Assembly: GCA_017617715.1 (NCBI GenBank)
Contig: JAFZVQ010000085.1
Location: 1 to 44,765, forward strand
DNA: 44,765 bases
Source: Bacteroidales bacterium
Lineage (GTDB): Bacteria > Bacteroidota > Bacteroidia > Bacteroidales > UBA932
Direction: 5' to 3'
This document shows, in pieces, positions 8,701-16,032 of this stretch. A model generated the notes under the pieces. The model had not been told where the DNA came from, did no database searches, and was given only the letters and a program-made list of their open reading frames with translations. Numbering within the stretch: the stretch's first letter is position 1; the number at the start of each line of letters is the position of its first letter. Position numbers and translations under genes: made by a program.

Positions 8701-9205
8701 GCTCAAGAACTGGACATTCAAGGATTACACCGACAAGGAAGGCAACGTGACCTATTCCGCCGACGCCCAGAAGGCCGACTTCGAGAAGTTCATCCAGCAG
8801 GATTCCTACCTGAGCCGGAACCGTGGCAAGGTTGCCGACCGCAACGGCCTCGTGTACCCCTGGGTCAACAAGTTCGACTTCAAGCTCAACCAGAATTTCT
8901 ACTTCTACACCGGCGCCTCAAAGCACCGCAACACCGTCCAGCTCGGGGTTGACGTCCTCAACATAGGCAACCTGTTCAACCCTTACTGGGGCAACGTCTG
9001 GAGCATCCCTTCAGGTGTAGGCGACGGATATGGCAACATCATTCCCGTCAACCTGACCAACCCCGCCGCGGTCTACACCGAGGGCGCAACTCCCGTGTTC
9101 CAGTTCCAGAAGAACGGTTCGAACATCCTCTCCGAGACCTATGCAAGGACCAAGAGCCTCTCTTCCACCTGGGAGATGATCTTCAGCCTCCGTTACATCT
9201 TCTAA
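5780..9205 (+). CDS. TonB-dependent receptor, Oar-like, with carboxypeptidase-regulatory-like domain
   Basis: A 1141-residue outer-membrane receptor. A signal peptide (1-23, ending SSYAQ) is followed by a carboxypeptidase-regulatory-like/CNA-B-type domain (about 25-110), a plug domain (about 120-235, with GGGSYRDSYVTVDGA and SGFTGGGINAVSKSGTN) and a long beta-barrel ending in an aromatic residue (FSLRYIF). The block MMYGASVGGPIIKNKLFFF is typical of Oar-like receptors rather than of SusC, and no SusD gene follows. It is the first gene of its unit, 13 nt before an OB-fold lipoprotein. Given the nucleases encoded in the next unit, I infer import of nucleic-acid fragments, but the substrate cannot be read from the receptor itself. 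Confidence 0.9.
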   Translation: MKKSFKAMLLSLAAMFLVVSSYAQVTTASMSGKVSDTAGPVVGAAVVAVHQPTGSQYYAVTDAGGRYYINNIMAGGPYVVTVSCLGYTDSVFKDIHVALSDNFVINADLKEESLSLDAVVVSAEGNTSNMRSDRAGALTALDSKQMMKVPTVTRSMNDILKQTPQAFVSGTKTFIGGGSYRDSYVTVDGAAMNNAFGIGSNLPAGGSPISLDALDQIAIAITPFDVRQSGFTGGGINAVSKSGTNEVYATAYGFFRNQDMQGYQVADYDPINKTDSRYMMYGASVGGPIIKNKLFFFVNVEADRSVSPGPTGNLSERTVGADGKLTDTGKVFTDGKDRVAYPSYVVMDALADYLNTNYGYDPGAYLGYNTETPSLKILARVDWNINKNHKFNVRYNMVNSKNVVAPSTSTTGFGNSGFSTTNCQSWYAQYFQNARYYQEQNFSSVAAELNSRFLDGKLGNSLRVAYSHQYEPRSVDGGYFPFVDLVVNDVNGDGKSHIYTTFGTEAFSYGNLRDVSTVTATDEVTLNLGKHSLLGGLSFEYDNTKNGFQRMGAGAYVFDFADEQALYDAIKGGTLFANPQQFAITHGNNATFSQEFPHFNFGQLSFYLQDNYNVSDNFKLTAGVRLEVPFYPSLDFNRNTRVEEATFAPTPSNPSGKYSTVDTPATRLSVSPRLGFNWDIFGNRRVVLRGGTGVFVGRIPFVWIVGQSGDAGVLQTTVTRIGEGIPTIGNDRDAILKQLYPDGYNAVAAGRNLTSITLMDPQLKNPTTWKSSLALDVNLPGDIKASVEGVLKEDIHVVTLTNIGLLPPTTLTSTGTDGVSARPYYANGRYDSQITDAYLINNVSGLGKAGEYYSVTAKLEKNNWHGLSANIAYTYSHAKVIIDGIGDQPGSAWKGIVSQRGTNNPELGYASYVMPHRIIGNLSYSVDYARFFGTTVAVSYYGGPTGRANCDYVNNVFADGAYNYSLIDIPTADQLKNWTFKDYTDKEGNVTYSADAQKADFEKFIQQDSYLSRNRGKVADRNGLVYPWVNKFDFKLNQNFYFYTGASKHRNTVQLGVDVLNIGNLFNPYWGNVWSIPSGVGDGYGNIIPVNLTNPAAVYTEGATPVFQFQKNGSNILSETYARTKSLSSTWEMIFSLRYIF

Positions 9206-9218
9206 CAGTTGAAAGAAT

Positions 9219-11102
9219 ATGAAACTCAATAAGATAATATTCGCAATCGCAGTGCCCGTGCTGGCCCTGCTCGCAGCCTGCCAGCCCGAAAGCGACGTGC
9301 TCTCGCAGATTTCCACCGACAAGGGCGTCTACGAAATCGGCGCCGCCGGAGGCGACATCACCGTGAAGCTCTTCTCCACCGAAGACTGGACTGCAAAAGT
9401 GGCTCCCGCCACGTCCCTGGATGAGGTCGACGGCATCACCGTCAGCCCCGCTTCCGGTTCCGCTTCCGACAAGGAGCAGACCGTGACCATCAAGGTCCCC
9501 AACAATGCCGGCTACAACCGCGCCGCCCTCGTCTCTTTCCTCGGAAGCAGGCTCAGCAGCGCCGTGACGGTGTCTCAGCCCGGAGCCGAAGGTGAAAGGG
9601 TGCTCAAGGTCACCTGCGCGGAATTCCTCGAGAAGTCCGTCGACGCCAGCGTGTTCTATGAAATCACCGGCACCGTGACCAAGATCACCGACGAGTACTA
9701 CAACGACTTCTGGATCAACGACGGCACCGTCGAAGGCGACGGCGTCTACACCTACGGCCTCTTCGAGTCCAAGGGCGCTTCCCGTATCAATTACTACATG
9801 CAGCAGATGGACATCCGCGAAGGCGATATCCTCACCATGCGTGCCACCAGGAGCGCCTACAACGGCCAGCCTCAGGCAGGCAGCGCCTACTACGTGAGCC
9901 ACGAGAAGTCCAAGACCCCGAGCATAGCCCTCGGCCTCGAGAAGTATGAAGCCGGTGCCACCGGCGAGACCTTCGAACTGCCCGTCACTTCCAACGTCGT
10001 GACCTGGACCCTCAGCGCCGACGTGGACTGGCTCAGCTTCGATCCCGCCACCGGCAACGCCTCCACGACCGTGAAGGTCACTGTGGCCGCAGGCCCTGAC
10101 GCCGAAGGTACTATTACCCTCGCAGCCGCTGGCCTCGAGTCCAAGACCTGCAAGGTGATACGTTCCGCGGTGCCCGTGCTGACCGTCAGCGAGATTCTCG
10201 GCCTCGAGAAGGGCGCCCTCCTCAGCACCAAGCCTTCGCTCGTAGTGGCCAAGACCACCAAGGGCTTCGTGATCTCAGACGGCACCAAGGCCGTGTATGT
10301 GTTCGACAACGGCGCCAATGCGGTGGCAATCGGCGACATGATCACCTTCAAGGGCTCCAAGACCGTATACAACGGTGTCCATGAGATAGAGAAGGTGAGC
10401 AACCTGGCCGTCGAGTCCAACGGCAATGCCGTCACATATCCCAACCCGAAGTATGTGGTGGACTATGCTGCCGAGTACACTGCCGAAGAGGCTGAGTTCG
10501 TCACCATCTGCGGCAAGCTCAAGGTGTCCGGCAACTATCTCAACGTCGAGCTTGAAGGCGTGGATTCTGCCTCCAAGATGGGCAGCATAGTCTATCCTGT
10601 GGACGACCTGAACGCCAAGAGCTTTGACGGCAAGGATATCATCATCAACGGCTACTTCAACGGCTGGTCCGGAGGCAATAAGTACCTCAACGTCATTGCT
10701 GTCTCCATCGCCGAATACACTCCCGGCGCCAAGGGCACCTACACCAATCCCTACAGGCCTTCCGAAATCGCTCCCATCCTCGGTGGCGGCACCAAGATAA
10801 GCGGCAATGTGTTCGTGACCGGAAAGGTGTCCAAGATAGCCAGCCAGTTCTCTTCGGGCTACGGCAACGCCCAGTTCTGGATTTCCGACGACGGCGCTTT
10901 CAAGAGCGATCCCAACCAGGATTTCGAGGCCTACAACGCGTGGTATCTCGGCAACAGGCGCTGGGTCGAAGGCGACCAGACCGTCTCCGAAGGTGACGTT
11001 GTGGTTCTCTACGGTGAGGTGACTTATTTCTCCAAGAACAGCGTCGCCGAAACCAACGGCAAGAGAGCCTATGTCCACACCATCAACGGTCAGTGGAAAT
11101 AA
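9219..11102 (+). CDS. BACON/OB-fold lipoprotein, putative nucleic-acid-binding surface protein
   Basis: A 627-residue lipoprotein (ALLAAC, lipidated Cys 21). In order: a BACON-like beta-sandwich (about 30-122, ending TVSQPG); an OB-fold-like region of DUF5689/DUF6359 type (about 130-225, FYEITGTVTKITDEYYNDFWIND); a second BACON-like domain (about 232-320, WTLSADVDWLSFDPATG); a second OB-like region (about 325-505, with GFVISDGTKAVYVF, GDMITFKGSKTVY and FVTICGKL); and a third (about 520-627, VFVTGKVSKIA, NAQFWISDDG). The repeated pattern GKV-x-I...FWI-DDG...GD-V-YGEV is the OB fold of nucleic-acid-binding domains, though such domains are not proved to bind nucleic acid here. It lies between the receptor and a strong terminator, so the two form a receptor-lipoprotein pair like SusC/SusD but unrelated in fold. 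Confidence 0.82.
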   Translation: MKLNKIIFAIAVPVLALLAACQPESDVLSQISTDKGVYEIGAAGGDITVKLFSTEDWTAKVAPATSLDEVDGITVSPASGSASDKEQTVTIKVPNNAGYNRAALVSFLGSRLSSAVTVSQPGAEGERVLKVTCAEFLEKSVDASVFYEITGTVTKITDEYYNDFWINDGTVEGDGVYTYGLFESKGASRINYYMQQMDIREGDILTMRATRSAYNGQPQAGSAYYVSHEKSKTPSIALGLEKYEAGATGETFELPVTSNVVTWTLSADVDWLSFDPATGNASTTVKVTVAAGPDAEGTITLAAAGLESKTCKVIRSAVPVLTVSEILGLEKGALLSTKPSLVVAKTTKGFVISDGTKAVYVFDNGANAVAIGDMITFKGSKTVYNGVHEIEKVSNLAVESNGNAVTYPNPKYVVDYAAEYTAEEAEFVTICGKLKVSGNYLNVELEGVDSASKMGSIVYPVDDLNAKSFDGKDIIINGYFNGWSGGNKYLNVIAVSIAEYTPGAKGTYTNPYRPSEIAPILGGGTKISGNVFVTGKVSKIASQFSSGYGNAQFWISDDGAFKSDPNQDFEAYNAWYLGNRRWVEGDQTVSEGDVVVLYGEVTYFSKNSVAETNGKRAYVHTINGQWK

Positions 11103-11123
11103 TATGTAATTCTTTCTGAATAT

Positions 11124-11160
11124 CCGCCCCGACGGCTCCAGCCGCCGGGGCGGTTTTTTT
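11124..11160 (+). terminator. strong rho-independent terminator
   Basis: A 13-bp GC-rich stem (11124-11136 with 11141-11153, one mismatch), loop TCCA and seven T residues. It lies 22 nt after the lipoprotein stop and separates the first receptor unit from the nuclease unit. Confidence 0.95.
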
Positions 11161-11171
11161 ATGCTGCGGTA

Positions 11172-11202
11172 TTGGAGTTTCGGCAAAAATAAATTACCTT
11201 TG
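11172..11202 (+). promoter_or_regulatory. promoter of the nuclease/second receptor unit
   Basis: TTG at 11172-11174 and TACCTTTG at 11195-11202, 20 nt apart, match the Bacteroidota consensus. The start would be near 11208, with a leader of about 40 nt. Confidence 0.75.
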
Positions 11203-11246
11203 AAAATTACAACAGCTGACTAATATAATTCTAATAACGCGCTATT

Positions 11247-13703
11247 ATGAAATTCAAAGTTTTACTTGCTACTTTCCTGGCTGCGGCGCTCTGTCTTGCC
11301 GCCTGCGAGGAACAGGAGGAGCTTGGCACTCCCAAGATTTCCGTCGACCCGACTGAGCTGAGCTTCACCCAGGGAGAGGGCTCACAGGAGGTGGCTCTCA
11401 CCAGCACCCGCCCCTGGTATATCAAAAGCCAGCCGGACTGGGTGGGCCTGAGCGTCTCCGAAGGGAAGGCTTCCACCAAGCCCCAGGCCATTTCCGTGTC
11501 CGTGGATGCCAACAAGGGCTATAACAGGACGGGCGAGCTCGTGCTCACCAACGGCTTCGGCGATGCCACCGTGCTGATCAAGCAGGCCGGTGCGTCCGGC
11601 GAGATCAAGACCGGCTCCGGCACCAAGGAAGATCCCTACACCGTGGCCGGAGTCGTCGCCTATGTGCAGTCCCTCGGCAAGGATGTGGCCAGCCCCGAAA
11701 AGGTCTACGTCAAGGGTATCGTGTCCAGCATCGCCAGCGACGCTGACACTTACACCGGCAGCGGCACCTTCGGCAACGCCACCTTTAAGATGTCCGACGA
11801 CGGCACCACCAACGGCGACCAGTTCTATTGCTACCGCATCCTCTACCTCGGCAACCGCAAGTTCAAAAGCGGCGAAGCCGACATAAAGGTGGGCAGCAAC
11901 GTGGTGATCCGCGGCAAGGTGGTCAACTACAGGGGCGACACCCCCGAGACTTCCCAGGGCACCGCATTCCTCTTCTCCCTTGAAGGCAAGGACGAAGGCG
12001 ACGGCGAAGTGAATGCCGGCACTCCTTCCGGAAAGGGCACCCAGGAAGATCCGTTCAACGTGGCGGCCGCCTACGATGCCGTGAAGAACCTGAAATGGAC
12101 CGACAGCAAAACCTACGAAAAGGTGGGCCCGTACTATGTGAAGGGCAAGATTTCCTCGATCGACCAGGACTACACCTACAATATCTCCGAAGGCCGCACC
12201 TACGGCAACGCCCGCTTCAACATTTCCGAAGACGGCTCCGAGACCGCTGCCCAGTTCATCCTCTACAACCTCAATTACCTTGGCGACACCAAGTTCACCT
12301 CCGGCAAGACCGACATCAAGAAGGGTGACGACGTGGTCATCTACGCCGAACTGATGAACTATCAGAACACCAAGCCCGAGAATGCCGGCGGATATCTCTA
12401 CTCCCTGAACGGCGACACCGGCAGCACGACTCCCTCCACCAGCGTCACCGGCACAATCACCGAGATTATCGCCGCTGCGGACGAGACCGGCGTGGCGGTT
12501 CCTGAAGCCATCGTGGCCGCCCTTTCTTCCCAGGGCTTCATCGCCACCGACGGCAAGAGCAACGTGTATGTGTACCTGAAGGCTGAGCCGACGGTGAAGA
12601 TAGGCGACAAGGTGAAGATAGAGGGCACCAAGACCACCTACTTTGGCCTGCCCGAAATCACCGGCCCCAAGGTTTCCACCCTTTCAAGCGGCAACGAAGT
12701 GCCCCGCACCGAGCTCAAGGACATCACCGCTTCCCTCGACGCCTACAACGCCAGCGTGGCTGAATTCATATGCGTGACCGGCAAGCTCGTGCAGGACGGC
12801 AGCTACTACAATGTCGAAGTCGGCGGAGCCGCCCGCAAGGCCACTCCGTCCAGCCTGCACTCTTCCATCGATCCCAAGGCTCTTGTGGGCCAGCAGGTCA
12901 CCATGACAGGCTACTTCAACACCATCCATTCCACCAAGAACCTGGTCCAGATCGTAGTGACCTCCATCACCCCTGCCGATCCCAACGCCAAGTACTGCAG
13001 CGTCAGCCCCACTTCCATTCCCGTGAAGGCAGATGCCGGTTCAGCCAGCTTCAAGATCACTGCCAACGCCGCCTGGACAGCCACATCCGACAACGCCGAC
13101 TTCGCGGTCTCTCCCGCCTCCGGCTCGGCCGACGCCACCGTGACCGTGACATTCCCCGCCAACCAGACTGAAGCCGCCAAGGTGGCAAATATCAAGGTGT
13201 CCTGCCCCGACGCCGGCGTTGAAGCTACGGTAGTGATCACCCAGTCGAAGCCTTCCAGCGGCGAGGCCCTCACGATATCCATCGACTTCACCAAGGAAAT
13301 GGCCGAACTGCCCCAGGCCAGCGCCAACGGCATCACCGACGGCACCTACACCTGGTCCGGCCAGACCTTCATCCTCCACGCGGCCGACAAGTTCTACCAG
13401 GCCAAGAGCGGTGATAACTTCTACCTTCTTATCGGCAAAACGAATTCCTATATCCAGCTTCCCGCAATAGAGGGCAAGTCGCTCGTGAAGGTCCAGTTCC
13501 TGACCGGCGCAGGCGCCTCCACGGCAGTCATCGAAGACATCGCGAAGGCCGACGGCACTCGCCTGAACATCAACACGAGCGCCCTCGACAAGGGTAAGGA
13601 ATACTCATGGGAAGTTCCCGGCGAGCCCGGCGCGGCATACCGTATCATGGTTTGCAACGACAAGAACGCCCAGTTCCAGAACCTCACGGTCGTTTACGAA
13701 TAG
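11247..13703 (+). CDS. multi-domain BACON/DUF6359-like OB-fold lipoprotein
   Basis: An 818-residue lipoprotein (CLAAC, Cys 20) followed by the acidic stretch EEQEE, compatible with surface export in Bacteroidota. Domains by eye: BACON-like (about 28-115); two DUF6359-type OB repeats, each opening with a GTKEDPYTVA or GTQEDPFNVA block and containing YVKGIVSSI or YVKGKISSI plus NAxFxxSxDG (about 125-250 and 258-390); a third OB-like region (about 395-570); a BACON-like domain (about 578-670, WTATSDNADFAVSPASG); and a C-terminal beta-sandwich (about 675-818) of the kind that often binds ligands. It starts the unit that also holds both nucleases, 12 nt before the endonuclease gene. Binding of nucleic acid is inferred from the fold and neighbours. 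Confidence 0.82.
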   Translation: MKFKVLLATFLAAALCLAACEEQEELGTPKISVDPTELSFTQGEGSQEVALTSTRPWYIKSQPDWVGLSVSEGKASTKPQAISVSVDANKGYNRTGELVLTNGFGDATVLIKQAGASGEIKTGSGTKEDPYTVAGVVAYVQSLGKDVASPEKVYVKGIVSSIASDADTYTGSGTFGNATFKMSDDGTTNGDQFYCYRILYLGNRKFKSGEADIKVGSNVVIRGKVVNYRGDTPETSQGTAFLFSLEGKDEGDGEVNAGTPSGKGTQEDPFNVAAAYDAVKNLKWTDSKTYEKVGPYYVKGKISSIDQDYTYNISEGRTYGNARFNISEDGSETAAQFILYNLNYLGDTKFTSGKTDIKKGDDVVIYAELMNYQNTKPENAGGYLYSLNGDTGSTTPSTSVTGTITEIIAAADETGVAVPEAIVAALSSQGFIATDGKSNVYVYLKAEPTVKIGDKVKIEGTKTTYFGLPEITGPKVSTLSSGNEVPRTELKDITASLDAYNASVAEFICVTGKLVQDGSYYNVEVGGAARKATPSSLHSSIDPKALVGQQVTMTGYFNTIHSTKNLVQIVVTSITPADPNAKYCSVSPTSIPVKADAGSASFKITANAAWTATSDNADFAVSPASGSADATVTVTFPANQTEAAKVANIKVSCPDAGVEATVVITQSKPSSGEALTISIDFTKEMAELPQASANGITDGTYTWSGQTFILHAADKFYQAKSGDNFYLLIGKTNSYIQLPAIEGKSLVKVQFLTGAGASTAVIEDIAKADGTRLNINTSALDKGKEYSWEVPGEPGAAYRIMVCNDKNAQFQNLTVVYE

Positions 13704-13715
13704 TCCTGTCCTTTT

Positions 13716-14906
13716 ATGAGACGGATTCACATTATTCCGGCGCTGCTCTCCCTGCTCTTCCTCGCTTTCGCATGCGATCCCACTGAAGAGCCGGGAGTGC
13801 AGGCGGGAATAGTTCCCCGCAGCGACGTGATCGAGGCTGACGGCGGAAGCATCTTCATGACCGTGACAGCCTCCGGAGACTGGACTATCATGCTGGAGTA
13901 TTCCGGCGGAAGCTCCGGCTGGGCCACGGCCGACCCGCCGTCCGGCACCGGGTCGCGCGCTGACGTCCGTCTTCGCTACGATGCCAACGACGACACCGAA
14001 GCCCGCAGCGTGACCGTGATCCTCAAGGCCGGCGCCGGCCCGTCCCCCCGCGCCACCGTGACCCAGAAGGGCAAAACTCCTGAAGATACGCCCCCGGCCA
14101 CTTCGGGCAATATTTCCGGCAAGGACACGGCAGAGCCGCTATGGCTTGAGCTGCCCGCCACCAAGAAGGGCGACGGCCTCACCTTCTATGTCCACGACAT
14201 GGACGGCGGCGAGTACATCGACGCCAAGACCAGCGGCGTGCGCAACTGGTCGTTTTACTGGGATTCCGAGGAGCACCTTTCCCTGTGGGTGGCCTATCCG
14301 ATGAACAACAGCCTGAAAGGCACCGGCAAGCGTACGGACGAATGGGGCTTGGATCCGCTTATCCCGGAAGACAAGCAGCCCGACCTCCGCAACAGCTCCT
14401 ACGGCGGCGGATGGACCCGAGGGCACCAGATTCCTTCCGCCGACCGCCTCAGCTACAACGCCAACGTGTCCACGTTCTACAGCACCAACATGACTCCGCA
14501 GGAATATTATTTCAACGGCGGCATCTGGGCTGACCTGGAGAACAGGGTGCGTGCCTATGCGGCCGCATCGGATACGCTTTATGTGGTGACCGGCTGCCAG
14601 TACGCCGCCTCCACCGCCTACAGTGGTTACTATTCCGGTTTCGCGGTGAAGATACCCACCCACTATTTCAAGGCTTTGCTATTCAAGGGCGTATCCACAT
14701 ACGCGCCGCGAGGCTATATGGCAGCAGGCTTCCTCCTGCCGCACGATACCCAGATCTCCAGTGGCAACTACCTCGACTACATCCTTTCGATAGACGAGCT
14801 GGAGAAGGCGACGGGCATAGATTTCTTCCCCAACTTAAAGAAGGTCCTCAGCGCTTCCGCAGCGGATGAGATAGAGGCTGAGCAACCTTCGTCCTGGTGG
14901 AAATAA
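13716..14906 (+). CDS. DNA/RNA non-specific endonuclease lipoprotein (NUC1/NucA family)
   Basis: A 396-residue lipoprotein (FLAFAC, Cys 20). A BACON-like domain (about 28-118) is joined by a proline-rich linker to a beta-beta-alpha-metal endonuclease domain (about 140-385). The catalytic block reads GGGWTRGHQIPSADR, with the general-base His at 237; the family usually has DRGH, and here Asp is replaced by Thr. The downstream TNMTPQ...FNGGIWADLEN block supplies the metal-binding Asn and Glu expected for the family. It would cut DNA and RNA outside the cytoplasm, in the periplasm or at the surface. It lies between an OB-fold lipoprotein (12 nt) and another nuclease (18 nt), strong evidence for a nucleic-acid degrading operon. 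Confidence 0.9.
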   Translation: MRRIHIIPALLSLLFLAFACDPTEEPGVQAGIVPRSDVIEADGGSIFMTVTASGDWTIMLEYSGGSSGWATADPPSGTGSRADVRLRYDANDDTEARSVTVILKAGAGPSPRATVTQKGKTPEDTPPATSGNISGKDTAEPLWLELPATKKGDGLTFYVHDMDGGEYIDAKTSGVRNWSFYWDSEEHLSLWVAYPMNNSLKGTGKRTDEWGLDPLIPEDKQPDLRNSSYGGGWTRGHQIPSADRLSYNANVSTFYSTNMTPQEYYFNGGIWADLENRVRAYAAASDTLYVVTGCQYAASTAYSGYYSGFAVKIPTHYFKALLFKGVSTYAPRGYMAAGFLLPHDTQISSGNYLDYILSIDELEKATGIDFFPNLKKVLSASAADEIEAEQPSSWWK

Positions 14907-14924
14907 CACGATAACACTGATTCA

Positions 14925-16031
14925 ATGATGAAAAGATACTTCACTGCGCTGTGCCTCATCCTGTTGGTCGTGATGACGGGATGCGGCCCGGCCAAACAGG
15001 CGGCATCAACCCCTGCGACCGCCTACAAGTCTTCCTATGTCATAGGGTTCTACAATCTTGAGAACCTCTTCGACACCTACCACGACGAGGGCAAGAACGA
15101 CTATGAGTACCTGCCCGACGGCGGCAACCAGTGGACTGAGGCCAAGTACACCAAGAAACTCGCCAACATGGCCCGTGTGATCGCGGCCATGAAGGAAGAC
15201 AACGGCGTATGGCATGCCGTGCTGGGTGTGTCCGAGGTCGAAAACAGGCATGTCCTCGAAGACCTCGTGGCCGAGCCCGCCATCGCTTCCGCAGGCTTCC
15301 AGATCGTCCACTACGACGGTCCCGACCGCCGCGGCGTGGACGTGGGCCTGCTCTACCGTCCAGAGGTTTTTAAGCTCATCACCTCCGAGAGCATTCCATT
15401 CACCTTCACTCCCTCCCGCATAGACTGGAGCCAGTGGACCCAGGAGGAGATGGACAATTTCAAGACCCGTGACGTGCTGATGTGCCGCGGCACTATCGAC
15501 GACGAGATGTTCGCCATCTTCGTGACCCACCTCCCGTCCCGTCTGGGCGGCAAGGGCGCCGACCTGCGTCCGAGGGGCGCTGAAATTATCTACCAGCGCG
15601 CCATGGAGCTGCAGAAGGAGTTCCCCGGCATCAAGATAGTGGTGATGGGGGATATGAACGACAATCCCAACGACGTGAGCATGACCGAGTTCCTCCGCGG
15701 CAAGGAATTTCGGGAAGAAGTGACCGACGAAGATTTCTTCGATCCCTTCCTGAGCATGATCAAGGCCGGTTATGCTTCCCTCTACTATCAGGGCGGCAAC
15801 AATATCTTCGACATAGTGATGGTCAACAACTCCCTGGCCAACGCGGCTCCCGGCAGCTTCGAGATTGCTCCCCTGGTGAAGAAGATCTACTACGGCCGTA
15901 TCTTCAACAAGCCTTTCATGACCAACCAGAGCGGTCAGTACAAGGGCACTCCGCTCCGCACCTTCTCCGGCGGTGCTTTCGTGGGCGGCTACTCCGACCA
16001 CTATCCCACGTATATCGTAATTCGGAAATAA
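14925..16031 (+). CDS. endonuclease/exonuclease/phosphatase family lipoprotein
   Basis: A 368-residue lipoprotein (VVMTGC, Cys 20; an ATG 3 nt later is an equal start). The whole mature part is one EEP-fold enzyme with the four expected active-site blocks: NLENLFDT (N44), SEVEN (E104), GDMNDNP (D243, N245) and SDHYP (D358, H359). EEP enzymes of this branch hydrolyse phosphodiester or phosphate-ester bonds: nucleases, or phosphatases acting on nucleotides or lipids. Next to a NUC1 nuclease and two TonB receptors, an extracytoplasmic nuclease is most likely. The stop is 1 nt before the second receptor's start, so the two are tightly coupled. Confidence 0.9.
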   Translation: MMKRYFTALCLILLVVMTGCGPAKQAASTPATAYKSSYVIGFYNLENLFDTYHDEGKNDYEYLPDGGNQWTEAKYTKKLANMARVIAAMKEDNGVWHAVLGVSEVENRHVLEDLVAEPAIASAGFQIVHYDGPDRRGVDVGLLYRPEVFKLITSESIPFTFTPSRIDWSQWTQEEMDNFKTRDVLMCRGTIDDEMFAIFVTHLPSRLGGKGADLRPRGAEIIYQRAMELQKEFPGIKIVVMGDMNDNPNDVSMTEFLRGKEFREEVTDEDFFDPFLSMIKAGYASLYYQGGNNIFDIVMVNNSLANAAPGSFEIAPLVKKIYYGRIFNKPFMTNQSGQYKGTPLRTFSGGAFVGGYSDHYPTYIVIRK

Positions 16032-16032
16032 T

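Noticed and set aside
5780-11102. SusC/SusD polysaccharide utilisation pair
   Set aside because: The receptor is Oar-like, the neighbouring lipoprotein has OB/BACON domains rather than a SusD helical repeat fold, and no glycoside hydrolase is nearby.
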